A stretch of DNA of 64,000 nucleotides from assembly GCF_003751785.1 (NCBI RefSeq), contig NZ_RKIE01000001.1, positions 783,564-847,563 of the forward strand. Reading direction: 5' to 3'. This stretch comes from Frigoribacterium sp. PhB160. Lineage in GTDB: Bacteria; Actinomycetota; Actinomycetes; Actinomycetales; Microbacteriaceae. The notes beneath the pieces are model-generated. The model saw nothing but the letters and a program-made list of their open reading frames with translations, made no database searches and was not told the DNA's origin. Positions 7,965 to 15,694 of this stretch are shown one piece after another (within the stretch, counting starts at the first letter, position 1; each line of letters starts with the position of its first letter). The translations under genes and the position numbers were made by a program.

Positions 7965-8543
7965 TCAGGCCTCCCGGGCGGGGCCCAGGGCGACCACCTC
8001 GCGGGCGTCGGAGTCCCACCGCCGGGCCGCCGCGGCGACGTCGGACGACGAGGAGGCGCGGGTCGGCGGGGAGGCGACGCGCGCCTCCTCGTCGGCCAGC
8101 ACCTCGAGGGCCCTGGCGAGCGTCGTCGCCGTCAGGCGGTGCGCCAGCGTCACGTGCGGGGACCAGGCGCCCGGGGCCGTGTGGGGCACGTCGCCCTCGC
8201 CCGAGGCGAGCTCGTGGACCCGCCGGTGGAGGTCGAGGAGCGCCGCCGTCGGCACGACGGACCGCGCGAGCACCCAGCCGCCGCGCCCTCCCCTGCCGGG
8301 GCGCCCGAAGACCAGCGGCGCGCCCGTTGCCAAGGGCAGGGGGAGCAGCTCGCCGAGGAGCGCCGCCAGGGCCTCGTCGTGCCGCGGGTCGACGACGGGC
8401 CGGGCGAGGAGCGTCACGTGCGGCGCATTGCTCGCGCCGGCGTGGTCGGCGAGCGAGGGCAGGTCGGCGGCTGCGAGCGCCGCCCACTCGTCGCGGACGC
8501 GCTGGTCGGCTGCCTCGTCGAGCAGCAGTTCGATGCTGTGCAC
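7965..8543 (-). CDS. 2'-5' RNA ligase / 2H phosphoesterase family protein
   Basis: The 192-residue product has the two HxT motifs of the 2H phosphoesterase fold, APHVTLLARP in the first third and SPHVTLAHR in the middle. It may open 2',3'-cyclic phosphates or handle 2'-5' linkages in RNA, but no member in this group has a settled role that can be read from sequence. The C-terminal third is unusual at DNA level: a 15-bp perfect inverted repeat built from two copies of the dispersed GGAGGCGCG word (8046-8094) encodes DEEARVASPPTRASSSS. The start is GTG at 8543, six bases after CAGGAT. Confidence 0.8.
   Translation of the reverse strand: MHSIELLLDEAADQRVRDEWAALAAADLPSLADHAGASNAPHVTLLARPVVDPRHDEALAALLGELLPLPLATGAPLVFGRPGRGGRGGWVLARSVVPTAALLDLHRRVHELASGEGDVPHTAPGAWSPHVTLAHRLTATTLARALEVLADEEARVASPPTRASSSSDVAAAARRWDSDAREVVALGPAREA
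8046..8094. repeat. Inverted pair of the dispersed word inside a coding region
   Basis: CGACGAGGAGGCGCG at 8046-8060 is the exact reverse complement of CGCGCCTCCTCGTCG at 8080-8094, with 19 bases between. Both arms hold the core GGAGGCGCG. The pair is read through in frame by the RNA ligase-family gene. Confidence 0.8.
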
Positions 8544-8549
8544 GACGCC

Positions 8550-8555
8550 ATCCTG
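8550..8555 (-). promoter_or_regulatory. Possible leaderless-type -10 box (CAGGAT)
   Basis: CAGGAT on the minus strand is six bases from the GTG of the RNA ligase-family gene. It departs from TANNNT at the first base, so support is modest. Confidence 0.33.
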
Positions 8556-8615
8556 GACCCGGCGGGGGCGGTCGGGGCGGGTCTCGCGGGCGGTGGTCGG
8601 GGGAGGGCGCCGGTG

Positions 8616-8645
8616 TTCACCGAGCCGTCCGCGCTCTGCTACCCT
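8616..8645 (+). promoter_or_regulatory. Candidate promoter of the tRNA-Thr/tRNA-Met pair
   Basis: TTCACC at 8616-8621 and TACCCT at 8640-8645 are separated by 18 bp and lie about 45 bp before tRNA-Thr. No other promoter-like pair is visible in the gap. Confidence 0.45.
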
Positions 8646-8691
8646 TGTCTGGTGCCGATCGGCAGCGGCTCGTCCGCGGCCTTCTGGTCAC

Positions 8692-8763
<72 letters not shown>

Positions 8764-8798
8764 CCGGCTGGTCACGGCGCGACGCCCTGACAGCCTGC

Positions 8799-8872
8799 GG
8801 CGGGGTAGCTCAGTTGGTTAGAGCACACGGCTCATAATCGTGGTGTCGCGGGTTCGAGTCCCGCCCTCGCTA
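8799..8872 (+). tRNA. tRNA-Met (anticodon CAT)
   Basis: GGCGGGG (8799-8805) pairs with CCTCGCT (8865-8871) using two G-T pairs. The D arm GCTC/GAGC, anticodon stem CACGG/TCGTG and T arm GCGGG/CCCGC are intact, and the anticodon CAT is at 8833-8835. The first base pair is formed, unlike initiator tRNA with its 1-72 mismatch, so this is an elongator tRNA-Met or possibly a lysidine-modified tRNA-Ile2. No CCA is encoded. Confidence 0.9.
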
Positions 8873-8876
8873 CCGC

Positions 8877-8907
8877 AGGCCCGAATCACTCCCTGGGATT
8901 CGGGCCT
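8877..8907 (+). terminator. Terminator of the tRNA-Thr/tRNA-Met pair
   Basis: AGGCCCGAATC pairs perfectly with GATTCGGGCCT (11 bp) around a nine-base loop, starting four bases after the mature tRNA-Met end and followed by CTGTCGTTG. Confidence 0.8.
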
Positions 8908-8972
8908 CTGTCGTTGCCGGCGCAGGCGGTCACCCGGCCCCCGCCTCCCAGGCGAACATGCCCCGGTCGGAA

Positions 8973-8978
8973 TACCAT
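8973..8978 (+). promoter_or_regulatory. Leaderless-type -10 box (TACCAT) of the polyketide operon
   Basis: TACCAT ends five bases before the ATG of the polyketide synthase gene, and no ribosome binding site is visible. Confidence 0.45.
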
Positions 8979-8983
8979 GACGC

Positions 8984-10159
8984 ATGCCCGTCAGCATCCG
9001 AAGCATCGGGACGGCCGTGCCCCCGACGGCCATCCGCCAGCCCGACGTCCGCGACCTCTTCCGCAGCCAGCCGGGGCTCGGACGACTCGCCCCGCGCCTC
9101 ATCGGCGCGGTCTTCGACGCGTCCGGCATCGAGACGAGGCACACCGTCGTCGACGAGCTCGGGGTGGCCGGCGGCGACGTCCCCGTGCCCCGAGGCCCCG
9201 AGGACGGCGTGCCCGACGGCCCGGTCTTCGTCGACCAGGACGGCCGCGTGCTCGCCCCGACCACCGGCGTCCGCAACGCCGAGTACGTCGCGCGCAGCCC
9301 CGACCTCTTCGGCCGCGCCGCCGAGGCGGCCCTGGCCGGGGCCGCCGGCGTCGAGGCCTCCGACGTCACCCACGTCGTGACCGTCTCGTGCACGGGCTTC
9401 TTCGCGCCCGGGCCCGACTACCTGCTCGTCCGCCGGCTCGGGCTCGCCCCGTCGACGCGGCGGCTGCACATCGGCTTCATGGGCTGCTACGGCGCGTTCC
9501 CCGCCCTCCGCGCGGCGCGCGACACCTGCCTCGCCGAGCCCGACGCGGTCGTGCTCGTCGTCTGCGCCGAGCTCTGCACCCTGCACCTGCGGTCGTCCGA
9601 CGACCCCGACGCGATCGTCGCCTCCTCCGTCTTCGCCGACGGCGCCGCGGCGGCGGTCGTGTCGGCGCGCCCGGCGCCCGCCGGATCGACCGTGCTCGAC
9701 CTCGACGTGCTCGAGTCGGTGCTCACGCCGGTCGGCGAGGACGACATGGCCTGGAGCATCGGCGACCAGGGCTTCGACATGGTGCTGAGCAGCTACGTGC
9801 CGCACATCGTCGAGGAGAACATCGACGACGCCCTCGTGCCGCTCCTCGCCGCGGCGGGCTGCTCGATCGCCGACGTCGAGCGATGGGCCGTGCACCCGGG
9901 CGGCCGCAGCATCCTCGACCGGGTCGAGAAGCGCCTCGGCCTCAGCGCCGAGCAGCTCGCCCCGTCCCGCGACGTCCTCCGCCGCCACGGCAACATGTCG
10001 AGCGCGACGGTCCTCTTCATCCTGCAGCAGCACCTCGAGGCCGCCGGAGGCGCGGCGCCGGTCGCCCTCCCGCCCACCACGTCGAGGGTGTGCGCCATGG
10101 CCTTCGGGCCCGGGCTGACCGTCGAGACGGCCCTGCTCACCCGACGGACGACGTCGTGA
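8984..10159 (+). CDS. Type III polyketide synthase (alkylresorcinol/alkylpyrone synthase-like)
   Basis: This 391-residue chalcone-synthase-fold enzyme should extend a starter acyl-CoA with malonyl-type units and cyclise the product. The catalytic triad is visible: Cys136 in VTVSCTGFFAPG, His304 in WAVHPGGRSILD and Asn337 in HGNMSSATVLF. The family AFGPGLTVE loop is near residue 375. Start ATG 8984 lies five bases after a TACCAT box. Its stop overlaps the GTG of a methyltransferase, which in turn overlaps an FAD monooxygenase. This order matches the srsA-srsB-srsC phenolic lipid operon of Streptomyces griseus, so an alkyl-resorcinol or alkyl-pyrone is the best guess for the product; chain length cannot be read. 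Confidence 0.88.
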   Translation: MPVSIRSIGTAVPPTAIRQPDVRDLFRSQPGLGRLAPRLIGAVFDASGIETRHTVVDELGVAGGDVPVPRGPEDGVPDGPVFVDQDGRVLAPTTGVRNAEYVARSPDLFGRAAEAALAGAAGVEASDVTHVVTVSCTGFFAPGPDYLLVRRLGLAPSTRRLHIGFMGCYGAFPALRAARDTCLAEPDAVVLVVCAELCTLHLRSSDDPDAIVASSVFADGAAAAVVSARPAPAGSTVLDLDVLESVLTPVGEDDMAWSIGDQGFDMVLSSYVPHIVEENIDDALVPLLAAAGCSIADVERWAVHPGGRSILDRVEKRLGLSAEQLAPSRDVLRRHGNMSSATVLFILQQHLEAAGGAAPVALPPTTSRVCAMAFGPGLTVETALLTRRTTS

Positions 10160-10926
10160 CGCCCGGCGCGCCGGCCACCACGAGGGAGTCGCCGACCGCC
10201 CGCCCCGCGGGCGCCCGACGCCTCGACCTCCGCCGCCGCGACGTCGACCTCGTCGAGCTGATGGACGACGAGGCCGCCGACCTCGCGGGCCTGCGACGCA
10301 CCTACGCCGTCTTCCCGCTGGTCAACGCCCTCGTGGCGGGGTGGCGGCGGGCCTACGTCGAGCGCCTGAGGCCGCTGCTCGACCGCGACCGTCCGACGAC
10401 CCTGCTCGACCTCGGGTCCGGGGGCGGCGACCTCGCCCGGCGCCTCGCCGGCTGGGCCGCCCGCGACGGGCTGCGGCTCGAGGTCACGGCGGTCGACCCC
10501 GACGCGCGGGCGCACGACTTCGCGTCCCGACGACCGCGATCGGGCGTCGCCTACCGGTGCGCGTCGAGCGGCGACCTCGTGGCCGCGGGGGAGTCCTTCG
10601 ACGTCGTCGTCTCGAACCACGTCCTCCACCACCTCGACGACGAGGCGCGCCGGGCGGTGCTCGCCGACAGCGAGCGGCTCGCCCGGCGCCTCGTGCTGCA
10701 CAGCGACATCCGGCGCAGCACCGTCGCGTACGTCGCCTACGCGGTCGGCACGCTGCCGCTCGCCGGCACCTCGTTCGTCCGCACCGACGGGCTCCGCTCG
10801 ATCCGCCGCAGCTGGAACGCCGACGAGCTGCGGTCGGCGGTGCCGCCGCGGTGGCGCGTCCTCCGGCGGCCCCCCTTCCGGCTCTGGCTGGTGCTCGAGC
10901 CGCTCGACGGGGACGGCCGACCGTGA
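10156..10926 (+). CDS. SAM-dependent class I methyltransferase (SrsB-like)
   Basis: The 256-residue product has the SAM-binding motif LLDLGSGGGDLARRL near residue 75 and the post-I acid in VTAVDPDARA. A later FDVVVSNHVLHHL segment matches motif IV of methyltransferase domain families. The GTG at 10156 overlaps the TGA of the polyketide synthase as GTGA, and the stop overlaps the next gene in the same way, so all three are probably translated as a coupled set. By analogy with SrsB it may methylate a resorcinol ring or hydroxyl made upstream. The first 25 residues are Pro/Arg/Ala-rich and probably disordered. Confidence 0.8.
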   Translation: MTPGAPATTRESPTARPAGARRLDLRRRDVDLVELMDDEAADLAGLRRTYAVFPLVNALVAGWRRAYVERLRPLLDRDRPTTLLDLGSGGGDLARRLAGWAARDGLRLEVTAVDPDARAHDFASRRPRSGVAYRCASSGDLVAAGESFDVVVSNHVLHHLDDEARRAVLADSERLARRLVLHSDIRRSTVAYVAYAVGTLPLAGTSFVRTDGLRSIRRSWNADELRSAVPPRWRVLRRPPFRLWLVLEPLDGDGRP

Positions 10927-12119
10927 TCACCCACGACGTGGTCGTCGTCGGCGGCGGCCCGGTGGGGGTCTACGCCGCCGCCCTGCTCGCGCGGCGCGGC
11001 CACGACGTCGTCGTCTGGGAGGCGCGGACCGGCACCCCCGTGCTCTCCCGCGCGATCGGGGTCCACCCGCCCTCGCTCGACGCCCTCCAGCTCGTCGAGG
11101 CCGCCGACCCCCTCCTCGCCCGCGCCGTCCGCATCCGCCGCGGCCTGGCGCGGAGCGGAGACCGTGCCCTCGGCGTCGTCGACTTCGGCCGGCTGCCCGG
11201 CCCCTGGCCGTTCGTCGCCGCGGTGCCGCAGGACGCGACCGAGGCCGTGCTGAGGGGCCGCCTCGACGAGCTCGCGCCCGGTTCCCTCCGCACGGGCACG
11301 ACCCTCAGCGGGCTCGACGCCGACGACGAGCGCGTGGTCCTCCGGGGCGAGGGCCCCGACGGCCCGCACGAGGTCGCCGCCCGCTACGTCGTCGCCGCCG
11401 ACGGCGCGCGCAGCACGGTCCGCGACCTGCTCGGCGTCGCGGCCCCCGAGCGCCTCTACCGCGACCGCTTCGTCATGGGCGACTTCGCCGACGGCACGGG
11501 CCACGGCGACGACGCCGTCGTCGACGTCGGACGCGACGGCGTCGTCGAGTCGTTCCCGCTGCCCGGGGGAGTGCGCCGCTTCGTCGTCTCGGTCGGCGAC
11601 GCGCGTCCCGGCCGGGAGGGCCCCGGGGAGGCGCGGGGCGGGTCGACGACGCCCCTCACCGCCGACGACCTGGCCGCCCTCGTGCACCGGCGCACGGGCG
11701 CGGACGTCGACCCGTCGACCTCCACCATGCTGAGCGAGTTCGCGCCGCGGCGCCGGACGGCCGAGCGGACCGTGGTCGGGCGCGCGCTGCTCATCGGCGA
11801 CGCCGCCCACGAGATCAGCCCGATCGGCGGCCAGGGCATGAACCTCGGCTGGCTCGACGCGGTGGCGTGGGAGCCCGTGCTGACCCGCGCCCTCCGCTCG
11901 GCGGGCGGTCGTCGTCACGACGCGGCGGCCTTCACGGCCACTGAGTCGGCGCGGCGACGCGCCGCAGGCCGGGCCGGCCGTCAGGCCGAGATCAACATGG
12001 CCCTGGGACGACCGACCGGCCTCGGGGGCCACCTGGCGCGTCAGGCCGCGCTCGCGACGGCGCTGCGGTCGCCTGCGTCGCGGCTGCTCGCCGCCACCTA
12101 CGCCATGCGCTTCGCCTGA
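10923..12119 (+). CDS. FAD-dependent monooxygenase (SrsC-like hydroxylase)
   Basis: This 398-residue flavoprotein belongs to the aromatic hydroxylase group. It has the FAD motif VVVVGGGPVGVYAAALLARR at the N-terminus, the DG motif YVVAADGARSTVRDLLG in the middle and GDAAHEISPIGGQGMNLGW near residue 295. These are the three fingerprints of PHBH-type monooxygenases that hydroxylate phenolic rings with NAD(P)H and oxygen. GTG 10923 overlaps the methyltransferase stop as GTGA. With the upstream genes it should convert a phenolic lipid to a hydroxylated or quinone form. A copy of the dispersed word lies inside the gene at 11627-11635. Confidence 0.85.
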   Translation: MITHDVVVVGGGPVGVYAAALLARRGHDVVVWEARTGTPVLSRAIGVHPPSLDALQLVEAADPLLARAVRIRRGLARSGDRALGVVDFGRLPGPWPFVAAVPQDATEAVLRGRLDELAPGSLRTGTTLSGLDADDERVVLRGEGPDGPHEVAARYVVAADGARSTVRDLLGVAAPERLYRDRFVMGDFADGTGHGDDAVVDVGRDGVVESFPLPGGVRRFVVSVGDARPGREGPGEARGGSTTPLTADDLAALVHRRTGADVDPSTSTMLSEFAPRRRTAERTVVGRALLIGDAAHEISPIGGQGMNLGWLDAVAWEPVLTRALRSAGGRRHDAAAFTATESARRRAAGRAGRQAEINMALGRPTGLGGHLARQAALATALRSPASRLLAATYAMRFA

Positions 12120-12177
12120 CGACGGCCGGACCGAGCAGGCCGGGACGGGCCGAGGGGGTCATGCCGACGAGACGTGT

Positions 12178-13047
12178 TCAGGCGACGAGCGCGGTGCCGC
12201 TCAGCGCCAGCTGCACGACGAGCACCAGTGCCGAGGCGAGCACGAGGCGGAACAGCGTCCGGGTCGCCCCGCCCCGCGCGACGATCACCGCTCCGGTGCC
12301 GGCGAGACCGAGCACGACGACGAGACCGGCCACGGCGACCACCACGGCGGCGACCCCGGACCCGGTGACGAGCTGCCCCGCTGCCGTCAGGCCGGCCGAG
12401 ACGGCGAGGGCCGCGAACGCGACGAGACCGGCCCGGCGACGACCGAGGCGGTGCGGCAGGCCGGACACGCCCGTCGCCGCGTCGTCCCCGAGGTCGGGCA
12501 GCACGTTCGTGAAGTGGATCGCCACGCCGAAGACCGCGCCGACGGCGACGACCCAGGCGGCCGGCGTCGCCGGTGGGTCGGACGACGTGATCACGACGAC
12601 CGGCAGCAGGCCGAAGCTGACGACGAACGGGACGACCGACCAGCGGGTGCGCTTGAGGCCGACGTTGTAGGCCCATCCCGACACGACGAGCACGACGTGC
12701 GCCAGGCCTGCGGTCAGCGAGAGGGAGAACGGGAGGGCCACTCCCACGACGAACGAGGCGACGGCCGCCACGGCGACCGCCTGGCCCGAGACGAGGCCCT
12801 GGGCCAGCGGCTTGTCGGTACGCCCGACCCGGCGGTCGCGGTCGACGTCGAGCAGGTCGTTCGAGAACCCGATGGAGAGCTGGCCCGCCAGCACGCCGAC
12901 CACGACGAGGGCGAGCGTGAGCGGCTCGAGGCCGGCCGCGAGGCCCAGCACCAGCGAGAGGAAGGTGACGGTCGCCGTCGGGCCCGGGTGGCACGATCGC
13001 AGCAGCGCCACGACGGGGGAGGTCTTCGGGGTCGCGATCGTGGCCAT
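12178..13047 (-). CDS. UbiA-family prenyltransferase
   Basis: This 289-residue integral membrane protein has about eight hydrophobic segments and the aspartate-rich motif FSNDLLDVDRDRR near residue 62. A second acidic motif, VLPDLGDDAATG, near residue 182 completes the Mg2+-diphosphate site of aromatic prenyltransferases. Such enzymes attach an isoprenoid to a ring as in menaquinone or tocopherol synthesis. It converges on the polyketide-methyltransferase-monooxygenase operon with 58 bp between ends, so it may prenylate that product; it could instead serve an unrelated lipid. ATG 13047 lies six bases after TATGTT. Confidence 0.88.
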   Translation of the reverse strand: MATIATPKTSPVVALLRSCHPGPTATVTFLSLVLGLAAGLEPLTLALVVVGVLAGQLSIGFSNDLLDVDRDRRVGRTDKPLAQGLVSGQAVAVAAVASFVVGVALPFSLSLTAGLAHVVLVVSGWAYNVGLKRTRWSVVPFVVSFGLLPVVVITSSDPPATPAAWVVAVGAVFGVAIHFTNVLPDLGDDAATGVSGLPHRLGRRRAGLVAFAALAVSAGLTAAGQLVTGSGVAAVVVAVAGLVVVLGLAGTGAVIVARGGATRTLFRLVLASALVLVVQLALSGTALVA

Positions 13048-13053
13048 CAGACG

Positions 13054-13059
13054 AACATA
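13054..13059 (-). promoter_or_regulatory. Leaderless-type -10 box (TATGTT) of the UbiA-family gene
   Basis: On the minus strand TATGTT is followed by six bases and then the ATG at 13047. Confidence 0.5.
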
Positions 13060-13110
13060 CGGCAGGCGCCGGGCCGCCCGGTCGAGGAGGCGTCGGCCAC
13101 GGACGACGAA

Positions 13111-13146
13111 GGACGTGGCCGGATCGATGACGATCCGGCCACGTCC
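13111..13146. terminator. Strong hairpin between DUF3072 and UbiA genes
   Basis: GGACGTGGCCGGATCG pairs perfectly with CGATCCGGCCACGTCC (16 bp) around ATGA. On the minus strand it is followed by TTCGTCGTCC, the tail seen after other terminators here. It is about 160 bp past the DUF3072 stop and 64 bp before the UbiA start, so it may insulate the UbiA promoter. Confidence 0.6.
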
Positions 13147-13257
13147 CGGGCCCGGGGACCGTGGCCAGGGGGCCGGCGGATCAGAGCCGGTCCCGTGACC
13201 TGGTCAACAGGGGCACGCGTCGAGGCACCATCCCAGACGTGCGACGAGTGTACGTCC

Positions 13258-13280
13258 GACCCTCCCGCGCGGGAAGGGTC
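13258..13280 (-). terminator. Likely terminator of the DUF3072 gene
   Basis: GACCCT and AGGGTC flank a CCCG/CGGG inner stem with one unpaired A. The hairpin starts 28 bp after the minus-strand stop of the DUF3072 gene. Confidence 0.5.
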
Positions 13281-13307
13281 GTCAGCACACCGGGCGCTGA
13301 GCGACGA

Positions 13308-13610
13308 TCAGGCCCCGCGGCCGGTCTTCTGCTGCAGGCGGTCGATGTTCTCGCTCGCCTCCGCCTTGGTCATGTCGGCGGGGAGCTCCTCGCCCGCCTC
13401 GCGGGCGAGGGTGTCGAGGTAGCTGGCCTGGGGGCCGGTGATCGGCTCGTCGCCGGTCACCCACTGCTCCGGGTCTTTCGAGGCGGTGTTGGAGGCGTCG
13501 GGGCGCTCGCCGCCGAGCGTCTCGCCGGCCGTGGGGGCCGGGGCGTCGCCGCCCTCGGGGGCGGCGGGGTCGACGGGCGTGATGTCGGGATCGATGTTGG
13601 AGTCGCTCAT
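13308..13610 (-). CDS. Small DUF3072-domain protein
   Basis: This 100-residue acidic protein has a disordered first half rich in Pro, Asp and Ala. The conserved C-terminal part, DPITGPQASYLDTL-like (here EPITGPQASYLDTLAREAG) followed by MTKAEASENIDRLQQKTG, fits the short DUF3072 family found mainly in actinobacteria. Related small domains with KAEAS..ID are thought to bind nucleic acid or partners, but no function is established. ATG 13610 lies seven bases after a TACGGT box. It has no operon partner. Confidence 0.75.
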   Translation of the reverse strand: MSDSNIDPDITPVDPAAPEGGDAPAPTAGETLGGERPDASNTASKDPEQWVTGDEPITGPQASYLDTLAREAGEELPADMTKAEASENIDRLQQKTGRGA

Positions 13611-13617
13611 GCCCGTG

Positions 13618-13623
13618 ACCGTA
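13618..13623 (-). promoter_or_regulatory. Leaderless-type -10 box (TACGGT) of the DUF3072 gene
   Basis: On the minus strand TACGGT lies seven bases before the ATG at 13610. Confidence 0.45.
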
Positions 13624-13684
13624 CGCCCGACCACCGACATCGGCCCCAGGGTGCGGGCCCGGCCTGCGTCCGACGTCCCCCGTC

Positions 13685-13690
13685 TAGACT
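13685..13690 (+). promoter_or_regulatory. Leaderless-type -10 box (TAGACT) of hadA-hadB-murB
   Basis: TAGACT is followed by seven bases and then the GTG at 13698. There is no ribosome binding site, so the operon transcript probably starts at the first codon. Confidence 0.55.
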
Positions 13691-13697
13691 CGACGCC

Positions 13698-14147
13698 GTG
13701 CCAGTGAACCCCGAGCTCCGAGGGCGGGTCTTCCCGCCGGCCCCTCCCTACCTCGTCGGACGTGAGAAGGTGCGCGAGTTCGCGCGTGCCACCGCCTCGA
13801 CCAGCCCCCTCTCCGTCGACGTCGACGCGGCCCGCGCCGCCGGCCACGCCGACCTCGTCGCGCCGCCGACCTTCCCGGTCGTCGTGCAGGAGGCCACGCT
13901 CGCGCAGCTGCTGGCCGAGCCCGACGCCGGCATCGACTTCGCGCGGGTCGTCCACGGCGAGCAGCGCTTCTCCTACAGCCGCCCCGTCGTGGCCGGCGAC
14001 GAGCTCACGGCGACGCTGACCGTGACGGCCGTCAAGGCCCTCGGCGGCAACGCCATGGTGACCGCGTCCTCCGAGATGGTCGACGCCTCCGGCGAGCACG
14101 TCGTGACCGCGGTCTCGACCCTCGTGGTGCGGGGGGACGACGCGTGA
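13698..14147 (+). CDS. MaoC/FAS1-like dehydratase subunit (HadA-like)
   Basis: The 149-residue product has the N-terminal MaoC hot-dog fold seen in HadA/HadC of mycobacteria: REKVREFARAT near the start, PTFPVVVQEATL in the middle and HGEQRFSYSRPVVAGDELTA. It lacks the catalytic Asp/His pair, as expected for the partner subunit of a heterodimeric 3-hydroxyacyl dehydratase. The following gene supplies the active-site subunit and overlaps it by GTGA. In a member without mycolic acids the complex probably acts on fatty acyl substrates, which is an inference. GTG 13698 is chosen from the TAGACT box and the family N-terminus. Confidence 0.8.
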   Translation: MPVNPELRGRVFPPAPPYLVGREKVREFARATASTSPLSVDVDAARAAGHADLVAPPTFPVVVQEATLAQLLAEPDAGIDFARVVHGEQRFSYSRPVVAGDELTATLTVTAVKALGGNAMVTASSEMVDASGEHVVTAVSTLVVRGDDA

Positions 14148-14575
14148 GCGCCCTCGAGGTCGGCACGGTCGTGGCCGAGAAGACGTACGCGGTCACCCGC
14201 GACTCCCTGGTGCGCTACGCCGGCGCCTCGGGCGACTTCAACCCCATCCACTACCGCGACGACGTCGCCGCGTCGGTGGGCCTGCCCGGCGTCCTCGCCC
14301 ACGGCATGCTGACGATGGGCACGGCCGTGCAGCCCGTCGTCGAGTGGCTCGACGGCGCCGGCGACGACGGCGGCGTGATCGGCTGGGTGTCCGACTACCA
14401 GGTTCGCTTCACGCGGCCGGTCGTCGTCGACCCCGAGGCGGGCGCCGAGATCGTCGTCACCGCGACGGTCGCGAAGGTCGACCCCGAGACCGGCACCGTG
14501 CGGGTCGACCTCACGGTCGCGTCGGGCGGCCAGACCGTGCTCGGCAAGGCCCAGGTCGTGGTGACGCTGGCGTGA
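14144..14575 (+). CDS. MaoC-family (R)-specific enoyl hydratase/dehydratase subunit (HadB-like)
   Basis: The 143-residue hot-dog-fold protein holds the hydratase 2 motif ASGDFNPIHYRDDVAAS with catalytic Asp and His, followed by GVLAHGMLTMG. It should interconvert 3-hydroxyacyl and enoyl thioesters together with the upstream subunit. The GTG at 14144 overlaps the previous stop and its own stop overlaps murB. The same neighbourhood (hadA-hadB, then tRNA-Trp-secE-nusG-rplK-rplA) is known in Mycobacterium, here with murB fused into the operon. Confidence 0.87.
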   Translation: MSALEVGTVVAEKTYAVTRDSLVRYAGASGDFNPIHYRDDVAASVGLPGVLAHGMLTMGTAVQPVVEWLDGAGDDGGVIGWVSDYQVRFTRPVVVDPEAGAEIVVTATVAKVDPETGTVRVDLTVASGGQTVLGKAQVVVTLA

Positions 14576-15663
14576 CCTCGTTCGCCGACCTCACCACGAT
14601 GCGCGTCGGCGGAGAGCCGGCCCGCCTCGTCGAGCCCGAGACGACCGACGAGCTGCTCGAGGCCGTCCGCGCCGCATGGGCCGACGGCGACGAGTGGTTC
14701 GTCCTGGGCGGCGGGTCGAACACGCTGGCCTCGGACGAGCCGTACGACGGGACCGTGGTGCGCGTCGCGACCCGTGGGGTCGAGCGGCTCGACGACGTCG
14801 ACGGGCGCGTGCGCCTCCGCGTGGCCGCGGGCGAGCCGTGGGAGGACCTCGTCGCGCTGACGGTGGCCGAGGGCTGGTCGGGCCTCGAGGCCCTGAGCGG
14901 CATCCCCGGCTCGACGGGCGCCTCGCCCGTCCAGAACATCGGTGCCTACGGGCAGGAGGTCGCCTCGACCCTCGCCTCCGTCGACTTCCTCGACGACGAG
15001 AGCGGCGAGTTCGTCCGCCTCCCCGCCTCCTCGCTCGGTCTCGGCTACCGCACGAGCGTCTTCAAGCAGGGGCGTCGAGGCGTCGTGACCGCCGTCGAGT
15101 TCTCGCTCCGCGACGACGGCGGCGTCAGCGAGCAGGTCTCCTACCCGCAGCTCGCCTCGGCGCTCGGGGTCATGGTGGGCGCGCGCGTCCCGGTGGCCGA
15201 CGTGCGCGAGCGCGTGCTCGAGCTCCGCGCCTCCAAGGGGATGGTGCTCGACGACGGCGACGCCGACACGACCTCGTGCGGCTCGTTCTTCACGAACCCC
15301 GTCGTGCCGCGGAGGGTCGCGAGCGAGCTGCCGACCGACGCCCCGCGCTGGCCCACCGAGCCCGAGGCGGAGGACCGCGTCGTGCCGCTCGGCGAGGAGC
15401 CCGCCGCCCCGCCGCCCCCGTCGGCCGGCACCGTCAAGCTGAGCGCGGCCTGGCTCATCGAGCACGCCGGCGTCGCCAGGGGCTTCCGGCTGCCCGGCTC
15501 GGGCGCGGCGGTGTCGTCGAAGCACACGCTCGCGCTGACGAACCGCGGCTCGGCCACGGCCGAGGACGTCGTCGAGCTCGCCCGGTTCGTCCAGCAGCGC
15601 GTCGCGTCCGAGTTCGGCGTCGTCCTGCACCCCGAGCCCGTGCTGCTCGGCCTCTCCCTCTAG
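14572..15663 (+). CDS. murB: UDP-N-acetylenolpyruvoylglucosamine reductase
   Basis: This 363-residue FAD enzyme reduces UDP-GlcNAc-enolpyruvate to UDP-MurNAc with NADPH, an early cytoplasmic step of peptidoglycan synthesis. Visible family features are LTTMRVGGEPARLVEP at the start, FVLGGGSNTLASDE for FAD, SGIPGSTGASPVQNIGAYGQE in the middle and SCGSFFTNP with the catalytic Ser. The last conserved block is AAWLIEHAG, with a terminal Glu in the EFGVVLHPEPVLLG tail. A Pro/Ala-rich insert lies near residue 270. The GTG at 14572 overlaps the hadB stop as GTGA. Confidence 0.95.
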   Translation: MTSFADLTTMRVGGEPARLVEPETTDELLEAVRAAWADGDEWFVLGGGSNTLASDEPYDGTVVRVATRGVERLDDVDGRVRLRVAAGEPWEDLVALTVAEGWSGLEALSGIPGSTGASPVQNIGAYGQEVASTLASVDFLDDESGEFVRLPASSLGLGYRTSVFKQGRRGVVTAVEFSLRDDGGVSEQVSYPQLASALGVMVGARVPVADVRERVLELRASKGMVLDDGDADTTSCGSFFTNPVVPRRVASELPTDAPRWPTEPEAEDRVVPLGEEPAAPPPPSAGTVKLSAAWLIEHAGVARGFRLPGSGAAVSSKHTLALTNRGSATAEDVVELARFVQQRVASEFGVVLHPEPVLLGLSL

Positions 15664-15694
15664 TCGGCCGGGGAGGCGCCGGGCCCCGCCCGCC

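Noticed and set aside
13161-14147. A longer N-terminus for the hadA-like gene
   Set aside because: The added residues are Arg/Gly-rich with no similarity to the family, and a -10 box lies seven bases before GTG 13698.
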